A stretch of DNA of 64,000 bases from an uncultured Pontibacter sp. (GTDB taxonomy: Bacteria; Bacteroidota; Bacteroidia; Cytophagales; Hymenobacteraceae), in the NCBI RefSeq assembly GCF_947495565.1, contig NZ_CANLZM010000003.1, positions 186,001 to 250,000 on the forward strand, read 5' to 3'. Below the pieces are notes generated by a model. It saw only the letters and a list, made by a program, of their open reading frames with translations. It was not told the origin of the DNA and did not search any database. Shown in pieces: positions 15,847 to 24,426 of this stretch (within the stretch, counting starts at the first letter, position 1; each line of letters opens with the position of its first letter). A program made the translations under genes and the position numbers.

Positions 15847-17730
15847 ATGAATGAGATTAACATAAGATTAAACCAAAAGTATAAATCTTTTGATAATGGT
15901 TTCAATGCCTCTTTACAAGGTCAAATTATCATTTTGTCAGGTATTAATGGGTCTGGCAAATCCCAATTAATAAATATTATAAAGGGGAGAGAACAGAGGG
16001 ACATAGAAGATCCAAGGCATCACCAAAGAAGTTCTACAAGTCATATTATAATCAATAGCACAGTTGAAATCAATGGAGTAAAAATTGATCAAAAAAGAAT
16101 TGAATCAAAAAGCTTTAAAGATAATATTAACCTGCCTGAAATTTCTTTATCAACATCGGCACAGTCAAGCCAATCTGTAAATCAAGCATATGCTCAATTC
16201 GTAAATGGAAATTTAGACCCTAATAAATCACCTCAATTTGCTAGTTCTTGTATTAAAGCTATCAACATACTCAAAGATAAGTTTGGGGTACATTATAAGG
16301 ATATCTCGGAAGCTGACTTTAAAAGCACTTTAAGGCAGAGCGATTTTATATGGCGTAATGAAGACCAATTTACTGATATTATTGGTTTTTTGTTTTATAA
16401 TCATGCAATGGCTATTGCACAAGGTCGACAAGAAGCAGGAAGGAAATATGGACCTCCCTTTGATGAAACTTCATTAGGTATTGCCCCATGGAATGAATTG
16501 AATAATCTGTTTTCCGACTTGAAGCTAGAATATCGATTTAAAGAGAATTATGAGATAATTCATGCAGAACTTACTGAAACGCCTCGGCTATATTCAATTG
16601 ATAAAGACAGTAATATAATTGAGTCAGAAATCCGAACTTTAAAAGATCTTTCTGATGGAGAGAAAACAATTATTTCATTATGCTTTACCTCATTAAGAAA
16701 AATAGAGAAGGAAAGTAAGGCGCTACTCTTACTGGATGAGTTAGATGCGGTTCTGAATCCATCGCTTACTGAAAGTCTTTTTATTGTCCTGAAAAAATAC
16801 TATGTAGACAAAGGTATAACAGTAATAATAACAACACATTCTTCAGCTACAATCTCCTTAGCACCAAATAATTCTACTTTTTATGAAGTTTTTAAGAAAA
16901 ACGATTTTACCTCAAGAATAATTGAAGTAAATCAGGACGAGTATAAGGAGCTTCAAAAAGTGAATAAAAGATTTTATGATAAGATTGAAAATCAATCCCA
17001 AAGAATAAAATATCTTGAAACTGATTTAGATTCTGATGATGGGATATTAATTATCACAGAGGGAAAAACAGATTGGAAATACATCTTAGGTGCTTTACAG
17101 TATTTTCACTCTAAGGATGAATTTACGTGTATCAAGGAAAAGTTCTTTTGTAAACATGGTTCACAAAAGGACTGTGATTCAAAAGTATGTGGTACTACCC
17201 ACTTTGCTGAATTTAGTGAGGCTCAACTAAACAATTATCTTAGAAGCGAAATTGATTTAAGAGCAGGAGATACGGAAAGGCGAAAAAAAGTACGGATTGG
17301 AATTTTCGACTCTGATACAGATATCAAAATTAAAAAGAAGCCAGAATACGGTGTCCACTCTTTCAAAATACAACCTAATGGCATTTCAACAGAGTTCTTA
17401 TTTGATGATAGTGAGATAAAGTCTGAAATAAAGGGGCAAAGACTTTTTATTGGAGATGAATTTAACGTTAAGTCATTTCGTCACATTACTCATCAAAATC
17501 TGAACTTAGGAAATGGTCCGCAGAACAAAGCCGGCAAAAGAGCAATAATTGATTGTGATGTATATAATGAACTACACGAAAACAAAGCTCTTTCAAAAGA
17601 AAACTTTTCTCAAGCCATTTATCATCGTAACATAAAAATCAAAGAAGAGAGTTGGGAGAGATTTCGTCATATTTTTGAACAAATTGCCAAATTACTTCCT
17701 GTGACAGAACCTATCGAAGAGAATATTTAG
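15847..17730 (+). CDS. ABC-type ATPase fused to TOPRIM nuclease (OLD/PARIS-like)
   Basis: A 627-residue two-part protein, started at the ATG at 15847; an in-frame upstream extension to 15793 looks non-coding. The N-terminal ATPase has Walker A GINGSGKS (32-39), an ABC signature LSDGEK (268-273), Walker B LLLLDELD (293-300) and an H-loop TTHS (329-332). The C-terminal part carries a TOPRIM core: EGKTD (405-409) and FDSDTD with Asp488, 490 and 492. Between them is a Cys/His cluster (Cys428, 435, 443, 448; His437, 452) that could hold zinc. This is the architecture of OLD nucleases and of fused PARIS (AriA-DUF4435) proteins, which protect against phages. A sampled line is about 32% GC, against about 52% in rny, so transfer is likely. 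No partner gene is adjacent. Confidence 0.82.
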   Translation: MNEINIRLNQKYKSFDNGFNASLQGQIIILSGINGSGKSQLINIIKGREQRDIEDPRHHQRSSTSHIIINSTVEINGVKIDQKRIESKSFKDNINLPEISLSTSAQSSQSVNQAYAQFVNGNLDPNKSPQFASSCIKAINILKDKFGVHYKDISEADFKSTLRQSDFIWRNEDQFTDIIGFLFYNHAMAIAQGRQEAGRKYGPPFDETSLGIAPWNELNNLFSDLKLEYRFKENYEIIHAELTETPRLYSIDKDSNIIESEIRTLKDLSDGEKTIISLCFTSLRKIEKESKALLLLDELDAVLNPSLTESLFIVLKKYYVDKGITVIITTHSSATISLAPNNSTFYEVFKKNDFTSRIIEVNQDEYKELQKVNKRFYDKIENQSQRIKYLETDLDSDDGILIITEGKTDWKYILGALQYFHSKDEFTCIKEKFFCKHGSQKDCDSKVCGTTHFAEFSEAQLNNYLRSEIDLRAGDTERRKKVRIGIFDSDTDIKIKKKPEYGVHSFKIQPNGISTEFLFDDSEIKSEIKGQRLFIGDEFNVKSFRHITHQNLNLGNGPQNKAGKRAIIDCDVYNELHENKALSKENFSQAIYHRNIKIKEESWERFRHIFEQIAKLLPVTEPIEENI

Positions 17731-18105
17731 AAATTATGTATAACAATTAGTATAAGTCATAGCCTCACAAATCCAACGCAAAAGCAAAATACCAACTTCT
17801 AAGTCACTGCACGATATTTAAAAGTATAAGTAATTGCAGTTTCCCGTCATACCAAAAAAGTAAATTTAACAAAAAACACCCACAGAAACTGCAGGTGCTT
17901 TACTCTTAGCTATATGTTTTTGGTAGGACTAGTTTTAATAAATAGCCCATTGCGCTTTAGTCTGGTTTGGATTCAAAACTAAAGTATAAGCCTGGCAGCG
18001 GGGCTAAACAACAGGAGATAATTTTAGCTGCCGTGCCAAGCTTATGTTCTAAGTAAGCTATGTATAAAATGCGCAGTGCGCGTGAAGTTTAACTGATCTT
18101 ATACT
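17731..18105. other. AT-rich spacer after the ATPase-TOPRIM gene
   Basis: No gene is seen. A weak imperfect hairpin with arms CACC...CAG and CTG...GGTG lies near 17880-17900. Its tail is poor in T, so I do not call it a terminator. The AGTATA word recurs. The low GC of the preceding gene continues for the first part, which would place the right edge of the foreign segment in this spacer. Confidence 0.5.
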
Positions 18106-18579
18106 TTAGCTCAGGAAGGCCTTCAGCATCCAGAGCGTTTTCTCGTTTTCGTGGATGTCCTCGCTGATAAGGCTAACCGTACCTTCGTCGCCGGTTTCAG
18201 CGGCCAGCTTTAGTATGTCGCGCTCCAGGTCCAGCAGCGTGCTCAGGTTTTGGTGTGTGGCGGTTACGGTTTCAGGGCCATCGCTCAGATTGCCCGCCTC
18301 CTTTATACTTGACAGGCGCAGGTAATCCGAAAAAGTATGGAGCGGCTGCTGCCCGATGGTAAGAATCCGTTCGGCAATGGCATCTATTCTGCCAAGAGCC
18401 GTGTTATACAGCTCCTCAAACTTCTCGTGCAGCTGAAAAAAGTACACGCCTTTAATGTTCCAATGGAAGCCGCGCAGGTTCTGATAGTATAAATGATAGT
18501 TCGCCAGCAGCTCGTTCAGCTTCTCTGCCACCTGCTTGCTGTCTTCCTTCTGTAATCCTATATTCGATAGTTTTTCCAT
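18106..18579 (-). CDS. dps: Dps DNA-protection ferritin
   Basis: A 157-residue Dps protein, which forms a 12-mer that oxidises and stores iron and shields DNA from peroxide. The ferroxidase ligands lie in GFHWNIKG...FFQLHEKFEELY, the inter-subunit His/Asp/Glu set of the family, with a further DIHENEKTLWML block near the end. The N-terminus is short, without the lysine tail of E. coli Dps, so DNA binding may be weak. The ATG at 18579 is clear. It is divergent from oxyR across a 167-bp spacer that holds an inverted repeat, so OxyR control is likely. Confidence 0.95.
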   Translation of the reverse strand: MEKLSNIGLQKEDSKQVAEKLNELLANYHLYYQNLRGFHWNIKGVYFFQLHEKFEELYNTALGRIDAIAERILTIGQQPLHTFSDYLRLSSIKEAGNLSDGPETVTATHQNLSTLLDLERDILKLAAETGDEGTVSLISEDIHENEKTLWMLKAFLS

Positions 18580-18637
18580 GGTCTCGTTTGTGTCGTATTT
18601 CGCTTAATTGTTGATACAAAGATCGCATTATTCGTAT

Positions 18638-18675
18638 TATCTATCAAATCGATTGTTTTTATACTTTGATAGATA
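18638..18675. promoter_or_regulatory. candidate OxyR operator between dps and oxyR
   Basis: An 11-bp perfect inverted repeat: TATCTATCAAA (18638-18648) and TTTGATAGATA (18665-18675), separated by 16 bases. It is AT-rich and built on ATAG/CTAT tetrads, as known OxyR sites are. It lies centrally in the divergent spacer, so one site could control both genes. Confidence 0.6.
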
Positions 18676-18746
18676 TAGTTTATGATGTAGTTTTGTGTAG
18701 CCTGAAGTACAAAGTATAGGCGCCGCATTTTTATAGAGTATCCCTT

Positions 18747-19682
18747 ATGACCATAGTACAGTTAGAGTACCTGGTGGCCGTAGACACGCACCGCCATTTT
18801 GCCACGGCCGCCGAGCACTGCTTCGTAACGCAGCCCACGCTAAGTATGCAGCTGCAGAAGCTGGAGGAGGAGCTGGGTGTGCAGCTGTTCGACCGCAGCC
18901 GCGTGCCGGTGCGGCCAACCGAGCTGGGGAAGGAGATCATTGCGCAGGCGCGCGTGGTGCTGGCCGAGAGCAAGAAGATACAGGAGCTGGTGCAGAACCA
19001 GAAGCAGGAGCTGAGCGGGGAGCTGCGTATCGGTGTTATCCCAACGCTGGCCCCTTACCTGATCCCGCTGTTCATCACCAGCTTCCTGGAGAAGCACCCA
19101 CAGGTACGGGTGGTGGTGCAGGAGCTGCTGACCGATGAGATAGTAGAGAAGCTGAACCACGAGCTGCTGGATGTAGGCCTGCTGGTGACGCCACTCGCAA
19201 ATAAAAGTATAAAAGAGCTGCCGCTGTTCTATGAGGCCTTTGTAGCTTACATAAACCCGAACCACCCGCTGGCAAAGCAGTCGTACATTGCCGCCGACGA
19301 GCTGGACTTGGATGAGCTGTGGGTGCTGAACGAAGGCCACTGCTTCCGGAGCCAGGTGCTCAACATCTGCAACCGAAGCGGCTCAGGTACCGGTAGCCAC
19401 CTGGACTATAAGAGCGGCTCCCTGGAAACCCTGAAGCGCATTGTAGAAACGCAGCACGGCCTGACGCTGCTTCCGGAACTGTCGGTGCTGGAGATGCCGG
19501 AGGAAAAGCAAAAGATGGTACATGTCTTCGAAGAGCCGCAGCCACTGCGTGAGGTAAGCCTGGTGGTGCACCGCAGCTTCCTAAAGAAAAAGCTGATTGA
19601 AGCGCTGCGCCAGGAGATCATCAGCTGTATTCCGGGAAGTATAAAAAACCGCGAAAAAGCGAAGGTGGTGGCCGTAAAATAA
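18747..19682 (+). CDS. oxyR: hydrogen peroxide regulator OxyR
   Basis: A 311-residue LysR-family regulator. The winged helix-turn-helix is at residues 1-60 (MTIVQLEYLVAVD, FATAAEHCFVTQPTLSMQLQ). The effector domain contains EGHCFRSQVLNIC, with Cys199 and Cys208. Numbering and spacing are identical to the redox pair of E. coli OxyR, so this is a peroxide sensor and not a generic LysR protein. The ATG at 18747 is clear. It is divergent from dps, a classic OxyR target, with an inverted repeat between them. Confidence 0.95.
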   Translation: MTIVQLEYLVAVDTHRHFATAAEHCFVTQPTLSMQLQKLEEELGVQLFDRSRVPVRPTELGKEIIAQARVVLAESKKIQELVQNQKQELSGELRIGVIPTLAPYLIPLFITSFLEKHPQVRVVVQELLTDEIVEKLNHELLDVGLLVTPLANKSIKELPLFYEAFVAYINPNHPLAKQSYIAADELDLDELWVLNEGHCFRSQVLNICNRSGSGTGSHLDYKSGSLETLKRIVETQHGLTLLPELSVLEMPEEKQKMVHVFEEPQPLREVSLVVHRSFLKKKLIEALRQEIISCIPGSIKNREKAKVVAVK

Positions 19683-19766
19683 CGTGTGTAAAGGCTGCTG
19701 GTTGGGTTTCACCGGAGCAGGCTGCTTGCAACGGGTACTGAATTGAAGCAAGAAAAAAATAGAGCA

Positions 19767-20744
19767 ATGCAAAAAGTAAGATGGGGGATAATTGGCTGCG
19801 GCGACGTAACAGAAGTAAAAAGCGGCCCGGCTTTCAGTAAGGTTGCAAACTCGGAGCTGGTGGCCGTGATGAGGCGCGACGGAGCTAAAGCAAGGGATTA
19901 TGCAGAGCGGCATGGCGTGCCTAAGTGGTATGATGATGCCGAAAAGCTCATTCAGAACCCTGAAGTAGATGCGGTATACATTGCCACTCCCCCCGACTCG
20001 CATGCTGCTTATACTTTAATGGTAGCTGCTGCCGGTAAGCCTGTGTATGTAGAGAAGCCTATGGCCCTGAACTATGCGCAGTGCCAGGAGATGATCGCAG
20101 CTTGTAGTCAGGCCAACGTGCCGCTGTTTGTGGCTTTCTACCGCAGAAGCCAGCCTTCTTTTAACAAAGTAAAGGAGCTGCTGGAAAGTAAGGCTATTGG
20201 AGAAATCCGCTTCGTGAACATTAGGCTGTACCAGCCGCTGCAACCGGATCAGTATAAGAATGAGCTGCCGTGGCGCGTTCTGCCGGAGGTATCTGGCGGC
20301 GGCCTCTTCCACGATCTGGCACCTCACCAGCTCGACATTCTTGATTTTATACTTGGGCCTATTGCTTCAGCCTCTGGTCAGGTAGTAAACCAAGCCGAGT
20401 TGTACGAAGCAGAGGATCTGGTGACGGCACAGTTCAAGTTCCAAAGCGGAGTACTGGGCAGTGGTGTATGGTGCTTTAGCGTGGCAGAGCAACAGCAAAC
20501 AGATAGTATAGAAATTGTCGGCAGCGCAGGCCGCATTACCTTCCCCACTTTTGCCAAAGAGCCTATATACTTGGAAACCACCGCTGGCACAGAACAGTTT
20601 CTGCTCCCGCCCCCGCAGCACGTGCAGCAGCCTTTTATACAATCTATTGTGGAGGAGCTAACCGGAAAAGGCAAATGCCCCGGCTCTGCTGTTTCAGCCG
20701 CGCGTACATCCTGGGTGATGGATCAGATTGTGGGGAGAGGATAG
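19767..20744 (+). CDS. Gfo/Idh/MocA family oxidoreductase
   Basis: About 325 residues from the ATG at 19767, which precedes the Rossmann motif KVRWGIIGCGDVTEV; a TTG at 19743 would add eight residues. The N-terminal NAD(P)-binding domain shows AVYIATPPDSHAAY and the family's EKPMALN catalytic-lysine motif. The C-terminal alpha/beta domain includes GGGLFHDLAPHQLDIL with the conserved Asp/His. The family oxidises or reduces sugars and cyclitols; the actual substrate is unknown. It follows oxyR by 84 bases on the same strand with no terminator between, so read-through is possible. Confidence 0.9.
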   Translation: MQKVRWGIIGCGDVTEVKSGPAFSKVANSELVAVMRRDGAKARDYAERHGVPKWYDDAEKLIQNPEVDAVYIATPPDSHAAYTLMVAAAGKPVYVEKPMALNYAQCQEMIAACSQANVPLFVAFYRRSQPSFNKVKELLESKAIGEIRFVNIRLYQPLQPDQYKNELPWRVLPEVSGGGLFHDLAPHQLDILDFILGPIASASGQVVNQAELYEAEDLVTAQFKFQSGVLGSGVWCFSVAEQQQTDSIEIVGSAGRITFPTFAKEPIYLETTAGTEQFLLPPPQHVQQPFIQSIVEELTGKGKCPGSAVSAARTSWVMDQIVGRG

Positions 20745-20934
20745 CATATAGATCAAACCTCGCAGTGGCCATGCTCTGAAATGCCTCGGAAATAATCAGA
20801 ATTTTGATTCGTGGCAAAGTATGATTTAAAGTATAAGGCTAATCTAGCTTTAGTCCATTCCTGTCTAAGGGGGACTTTTTACCCCTCCCCGGCCCTCCCC
20901 TAAAAACAGGGGAGGGAGTACCTGCAACGCCGGG
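20745..20934. other. intergenic region left of repeat copy 2
   Basis: Non-coding. Around 20862-20920 there is a C-rich segment with a small inverted repeat (CCCTCCCCTAAAAACAGGGGAGGG). It resembles the outer flank of repeat copy 3, so the repeat family may extend into it. Confidence 0.45.
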
Positions 20935-21201
20935 TCCAACCACCCCTAACCCCTCCTTGTCTAAGGTGGGGAATTCTGCTGAAGCTCCGTCAGCAGCGGC
21001 TATTGGAAACTGATCCCAGCCTTTGGGTTGAGCGCCTTTGGAGTTTTTCGGTCCCGCAGGGATTGCAAAGCGACAGCGAGCAAAGAAAAGCTCCCAGCGC
21101 GATGCCCGAAGGCGAGGCCTCTCGGCCTTGAGGGAACCAAAGCCAGAGGTGAAACAATAGATATGTAAGACTGAGGAACAGCAGCAGCTAGTAAAGATAG
21201 C
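20935..21201 (+). repeat. dispersed intergenic repeat, copy 2
   Basis: Second copy of the family. It opens with CCAACCACCCCTAACCCCTC and contains AAGCTCCGTCAGCAGCGGCT and TTGGGTTGAGCGCCTT, both of which recur in copy 3 on the other strand. It closes with CCTTGAGGGAACCAAAGCC, AGAGGTGAAACAATAG and a GCAGCAGCTAGTAAAGATAGC end shared with copy 1. The middle differs from copy 3. The open frames that cross it are not genes. Confidence 0.75.
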
Positions 21202-21322
21202 CTGGCTCAAGTTGCCAGAATCAGCAGCTATGAAAGTATAACTAAGGTTTAGAAGTATGGCTTACATGGCTTGCAAACACGAGGCGGCAAGATCAACCAA
21301 ACAACTAAGGCATTAAAAACAA

Positions 21323-21356
21323 AACAGGCTGCCCAAAAGAGCAGCCTGTTTTTATA
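21323..21356 (-). terminator. rho-independent terminator of sucD
   Basis: A perfect 10-bp stem (21323-21332 with 21341-21350), an 8-base loop and T-rich tails on both strands. It lies 27 bases past the sucD stop. The plus-strand tail runs straight into TTTTTATACTT. Confidence 0.85.
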
Positions 21357-21382
21357 CTTTAAAGTATACTTTCTAAGTATAA

Positions 21383-22273
21383 CTAAGCGTTGATACCAGC
21401 TTCCTGAAGGGCTTTTACCATTGCATCGCCGATCTCAGCCGGAGACTCTACCACATGGATACCGTTCTCACGCATGATCTTCATTTTAGCAGCAGCAGTA
21501 TCATCTGCGCCACCTACAATAGCACCCGCGTGGCCCATACGGCGACCTGCAGGAGCAGTTTGGCCAGCGATGAAACCAACTACCGGCTTTTTGTTGCCAG
21601 ATTCGCTGATATATTTCGCAGCCATTGCTTCGTAGTTACCGCCAATCTCACCGATCATTACGATGGCGTCTGTCTCAGGGTCGTTCATCAGCAATTCAAC
21701 AGCATCTTTGGTAGGCGTTCCGATGATTGGGTCACCACCGATACCGATCGCTGTAGAAATACCAAGGCCAGCTTTCACGATTTGGTCAGCGGCCTCGTAG
21801 GTTAATGTACCGGATTTAGAAACGATACCGATACGACCTGACTTGAACACGAAACCTGGCATGATACCAACCTTCGCCTCGCCTGGCGTGATAACACCCG
21901 GGCAGTTAGGTCCGATCAGGGTAACATCTTTACCTTTCAGGTAGTTTTTAGCAGCCACCATGTCTTTTACCGGGATACCCTCTGTAATGCACACAATAAC
22001 TTTGATGCCGGCAGCAGCAGCTTCCATGATAGCGTCAGCAGCGAAAGCCGGTGGCACGAAAATGATAGACACATCAGCTCCGGTTTTCTTCACAGCGTCT
22101 TCTACTGTGTTATAAACTGGCAGGTCAAGGTGGTTAGAGCCGCCCTTGCCCGGAGTAACACCACCAACTACGTTTGTGCCGTACTCAATCATCTGTGATG
22201 CGTGGAAAGAACCTTCCGAGCCAGTAAAGCCCTGCACAATCACTTTCGAATCTTTATTTACTAAAACACTCAT
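21383..22273 (-). CDS. sucD: succinyl-CoA synthetase alpha subunit
   Basis: A 296-residue SucD, the alpha chain of the TCA-cycle enzyme that interconverts succinyl-CoA and succinate with formation of ATP or GTP. The CoA-binding N-terminus is [22 protein letters not shown] in two blocks. [12 protein letters not shown] and the active-site GHAGAIVGG, with the His that is phosphorylated, are intact. Translation starts at the ATG at 22273 ([10 protein letters not shown]); the frame is open for 47 more codons, but these lie in the promoter region. The beta subunit gene sucC is elsewhere, which is usual in Bacteroidota. Confidence 0.96.
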   Translation of the reverse strand: MSVLVNKDSKVIVQGFTGSEGSFHASQMIEYGTNVVGGVTPGKGGSNHLDLPVYNTVEDAVKKTGADVSIIFVPPAFAADAIMEAAAAGIKVIVCITEGIPVKDMVAAKNYLKGKDVTLIGPNCPGVITPGEAKVGIMPGFVFKSGRIGIVSKSGTLTYEAADQIVKAGLGISTAIGIGGDPIIGTPTKDAVELLMNDPETDAIVMIGEIGGNYEAMAAKYISESGNKKPVVGFIAGQTAPAGRRMGHAGAIVGGADDTAAAKMKIMRENGIHVVESPAEIGDAMVKALQEAGINA

Positions 22274-22321
22274 GTGTATCTTTTTTAGTTTATGTATTGA
22301 CGGTCGAACTATTAGGTAGTG

Positions 22322-22352
22322 CAAAAATAGGCTTTTTTGTGGCCTGTGCAAA
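22322..22352 (-). promoter_or_regulatory. Bacteroidota-type promoter of sucD
   Basis: On the minus strand, TTTG (22352-22349), exactly 19 bases, then TATTTTTG (22329-22322). Both boxes match the sigma-A consensus of this phylum (TTTG and TAnnTTTG), and the spacing fits. It lies 48 bases upstream of the SucD ATG. It argues against the longer reading of the gene. Confidence 0.75.
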
Positions 22353-22545
22353 AAATAGTTACCGCTAATATACCCTGCTGCAAGGAACCTCTGCCCGCTG
22401 CAGGTGGTTATCAAATTGCTGCCCAGCCTAAGTAACCGCTTTTTTGGCTATACCTTTGGATGCTAACCATTTCAGAGCAGGCGGCTGGCCACTTTTGCTA
22501 CAAGGCAACCAAGGCCGAATGGGCAGCGAATTCACTTATTTTCCT

Positions 22546-22553
22546 TACCTTTG
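22546..22553 (+). promoter_or_regulatory. probable -7 box of the cysteine synthase gene
   Basis: TACCTTTG matches TAnnTTTG, 24 bases before the ATG at 22578. No clear -33 TTTG is present at the right distance. The 304-bp divergent spacer 22274-22577 otherwise shows only the sucD promoter. Confidence 0.5.
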
Positions 22554-22577
22554 CACCCAAATTCAAAAAGAGAACTG

Positions 22578-23561
22578 ATGAAGTATCTGAATAATATCAC
22601 CGAGGCAATCGGTAACACGCCACTTGTAAAGCTAAACAACGTTACAAAAGGAATTAAAGCCACGGTATTGGCAAAAGTAGAGTACTTTAACCCAGGTAAC
22701 TCTGTAAAAGACCGCATGGCCGTTAAAATGATTGAGGATGCTGAGAAAGCCGGTATCCTGAAGCCAGGCGGTACTATTATAGAAGGCACATCGGGCAATA
22801 CCGGAATGGGCCTGGCTCTGGCTGCTATCTCTAAAGGTTACAAATGCATCTTTACCCTAGCTGATAAGCAAAGCAAGGAGAAAATGGACATCCTGCGCGC
22901 GGTAGGAGCAGAGGTTATCGTATGCCCAACCAATGTATCGCCTGACCACCCGGATTCATACTACTCCGTGGCAAAGCGCCTGAACGAGGAAATCCCGAAC
23001 TCCTTCTATCCGAACCAATATGACAACATGTCGAACACGGCAGCGCATTACGAAGGTACCGGCCCTGAGATATGGGATCAAACTGAGGGGGAGATTACCT
23101 GCTTTGCTGCAGGCGTAGGCACGGGAGGCACTATTTCAGGGATTTCTAAGTACTTAAAAGAACAAAACCCAGCTGTCAAGGTTGTAGGAATCGATACGTA
23201 TGGCTCGGTATTTAAAAAGTATAAGGAGACAGGCGAGTTCGACGAGAATGAGATTTACTCTTATGCTACCGAAGGCATCGGGGAAGATATCCTGCCAAAG
23301 AACGTAAACTTCGACTTGATCGACACCTTTGTGAAGGTAACCGACAAAGACGGAGCCCTGATGACACGCAGGCTGGCAAAGGAAGAAGGCATGTTTGTAG
23401 GCTGGTCATGCGGCTCGGCAGTACATGGTGCGCTGGAGTATGCTAAAGAGCATCTGACCGAAGACGATATTATGGTGGTGTTGCTGCCAGATCACGGTAC
23501 GCGTTACCTTGGCAAAATATACAACGATGACTGGATGCGCCAGCAAGGCTACATCGACTAA
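22578..23561 (+). CDS. cysteine synthase / cystathionine beta-synthase family
   Basis: A 327-residue fold-type II PLP enzyme, started at the ATG at 22578; a TTG at 22551 lies within the promoter box. Visible motifs are the PLP-lysine NPGNSVKDR, the phosphate-contacting loop GTSGNTGMGLAL and GVGTGGTISGISKYLK. The end of the protein (LPDHGTRYLGKIYNDDWM) resembles cystathionine beta-synthase more than CysK. There are no C-terminal CBS domains. It therefore makes cysteine from O-acetylserine or cystathionine from serine and homocysteine; the sequence alone does not decide. It is divergent from sucD. Confidence 0.9.
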   Translation: MKYLNNITEAIGNTPLVKLNNVTKGIKATVLAKVEYFNPGNSVKDRMAVKMIEDAEKAGILKPGGTIIEGTSGNTGMGLALAAISKGYKCIFTLADKQSKEKMDILRAVGAEVIVCPTNVSPDHPDSYYSVAKRLNEEIPNSFYPNQYDNMSNTAAHYEGTGPEIWDQTEGEITCFAAGVGTGGTISGISKYLKEQNPAVKVVGIDTYGSVFKKYKETGEFDENEIYSYATEGIGEDILPKNVNFDLIDTFVKVTDKDGALMTRRLAKEEGMFVGWSCGSAVHGALEYAKEHLTEDDIMVVLLPDHGTRYLGKIYNDDWMRQQGYID

Positions 23562-23853
23562 AACAACAGCATGCAAGGATAAAAGCTCGGTAAAACTGCT
23601 GGGTTTTTATTTTTGAGTGGTAACACCAAGCGCTGTATCTAGTATAAAAACAAGCGCTTAAGTATTAGCAGCTACACTAAAACCAATTTGTTAGGCCCCG
23701 ACATTCTTCGGCATAAGTGGTTAAGTGGCAAAAGCTGGAGCATGAGCTTTCTAGTAAATTGGATAGCTTCTATGTATGTAGATTATCAGAAGTTTTATAC
23801 TTTTGTAAGCAGGCACAACAGGCTTTTATTTCCTTTGGGCTGATGAGTGACTA

Positions 23854-24300
23854 ATGAACTATATGAGAAAACTGTCTGGTATATTACTTATTGACGATGA
23901 TGATACGACCAACTTCCTGAACCAGCGTTTGCTAGACAGGATGCAGGTAACAGAAAATATCCGCACGTTCGTTAACGGCAAGCAGGCCTTTGATTACCTA
24001 TATAACGTAAGCAACAACAATTACGAAACGGAGAGCAAAGACTACTTTCGTCCGGAGCTGATCTTCCTGGATATAAATATGCCGGTAATGGATGGCTTTG
24101 AGATGCTGGACTTGTACGAGCGCCTCGACGCAGATTTCAGGAAGCATATCGTGATGGTGGTGCTTACCACATCTACGCACCCACAGGATACAGCGAACTC
24201 AAAGAAGTATAATGCCGAGTATATTATTAAACCCCTGACTGCCGAAAAAGTAAGCAACTTGCTAGAAAAGCATTTTCAGGAAGAACGTGAAGATTCTTAG
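23854..24300 (+). CDS. single-domain response regulator
   Basis: A 148-residue protein that is only a receiver domain. It shows the acidic pair in LLIDDDDTTN, the phospho-acceptor Asp in LIFLDINMPVMDG, the Thr switch in LTTS and the conserved Lys in IIKPL. There is no output domain, so it probably acts by protein contact, as CheY- and Rcp1-type regulators do. No histidine kinase gene is adjacent. ATG codons at 23854 and 23863 both fit; the first is used here. The 292-bp spacer on its left holds no gene. Confidence 0.88.
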   Translation: MNYMRKLSGILLIDDDDTTNFLNQRLLDRMQVTENIRTFVNGKQAFDYLYNVSNNNYETESKDYFRPELIFLDINMPVMDGFEMLDLYERLDADFRKHIVMVVLTTSTHPQDTANSKKYNAEYIIKPLTAEKVSNLLEKHFQEEREDS

Positions 24301-24324
24301 CATCGCAGCTAGTAAATAAAGTAT

Positions 24325-24368
24325 AAAAAGGCGGGTCGCTACCATGGTAGCGACCCGCCTTTTTTGTG
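24325..24368. terminator. bidirectional terminator, fully palindromic
   Basis: A perfect inverted repeat of about 20 bp per arm, centred on ACCATGGT near 24343. A-tracts before it and T-tracts after it serve both the response regulator gene on the plus strand and the convergent adenine deaminase gene. Confidence 0.9.
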
Positions 24369-24426
24369 TTATGCTTTGGTAAACCTAAAGCAGCAAGTAT
24401 ACTTAGGTATCTGAAATTCCTGAATT

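Noticed and set aside
17879..17900. Terminator after the ATPase-TOPRIM gene
   Set aside because: The stem is interrupted and the following bases are not T-rich.
20839..21210. 123-residue minus-strand ORF
   Set aside because: It is contained in repeat copy 2 and its flank; no protein-like features.
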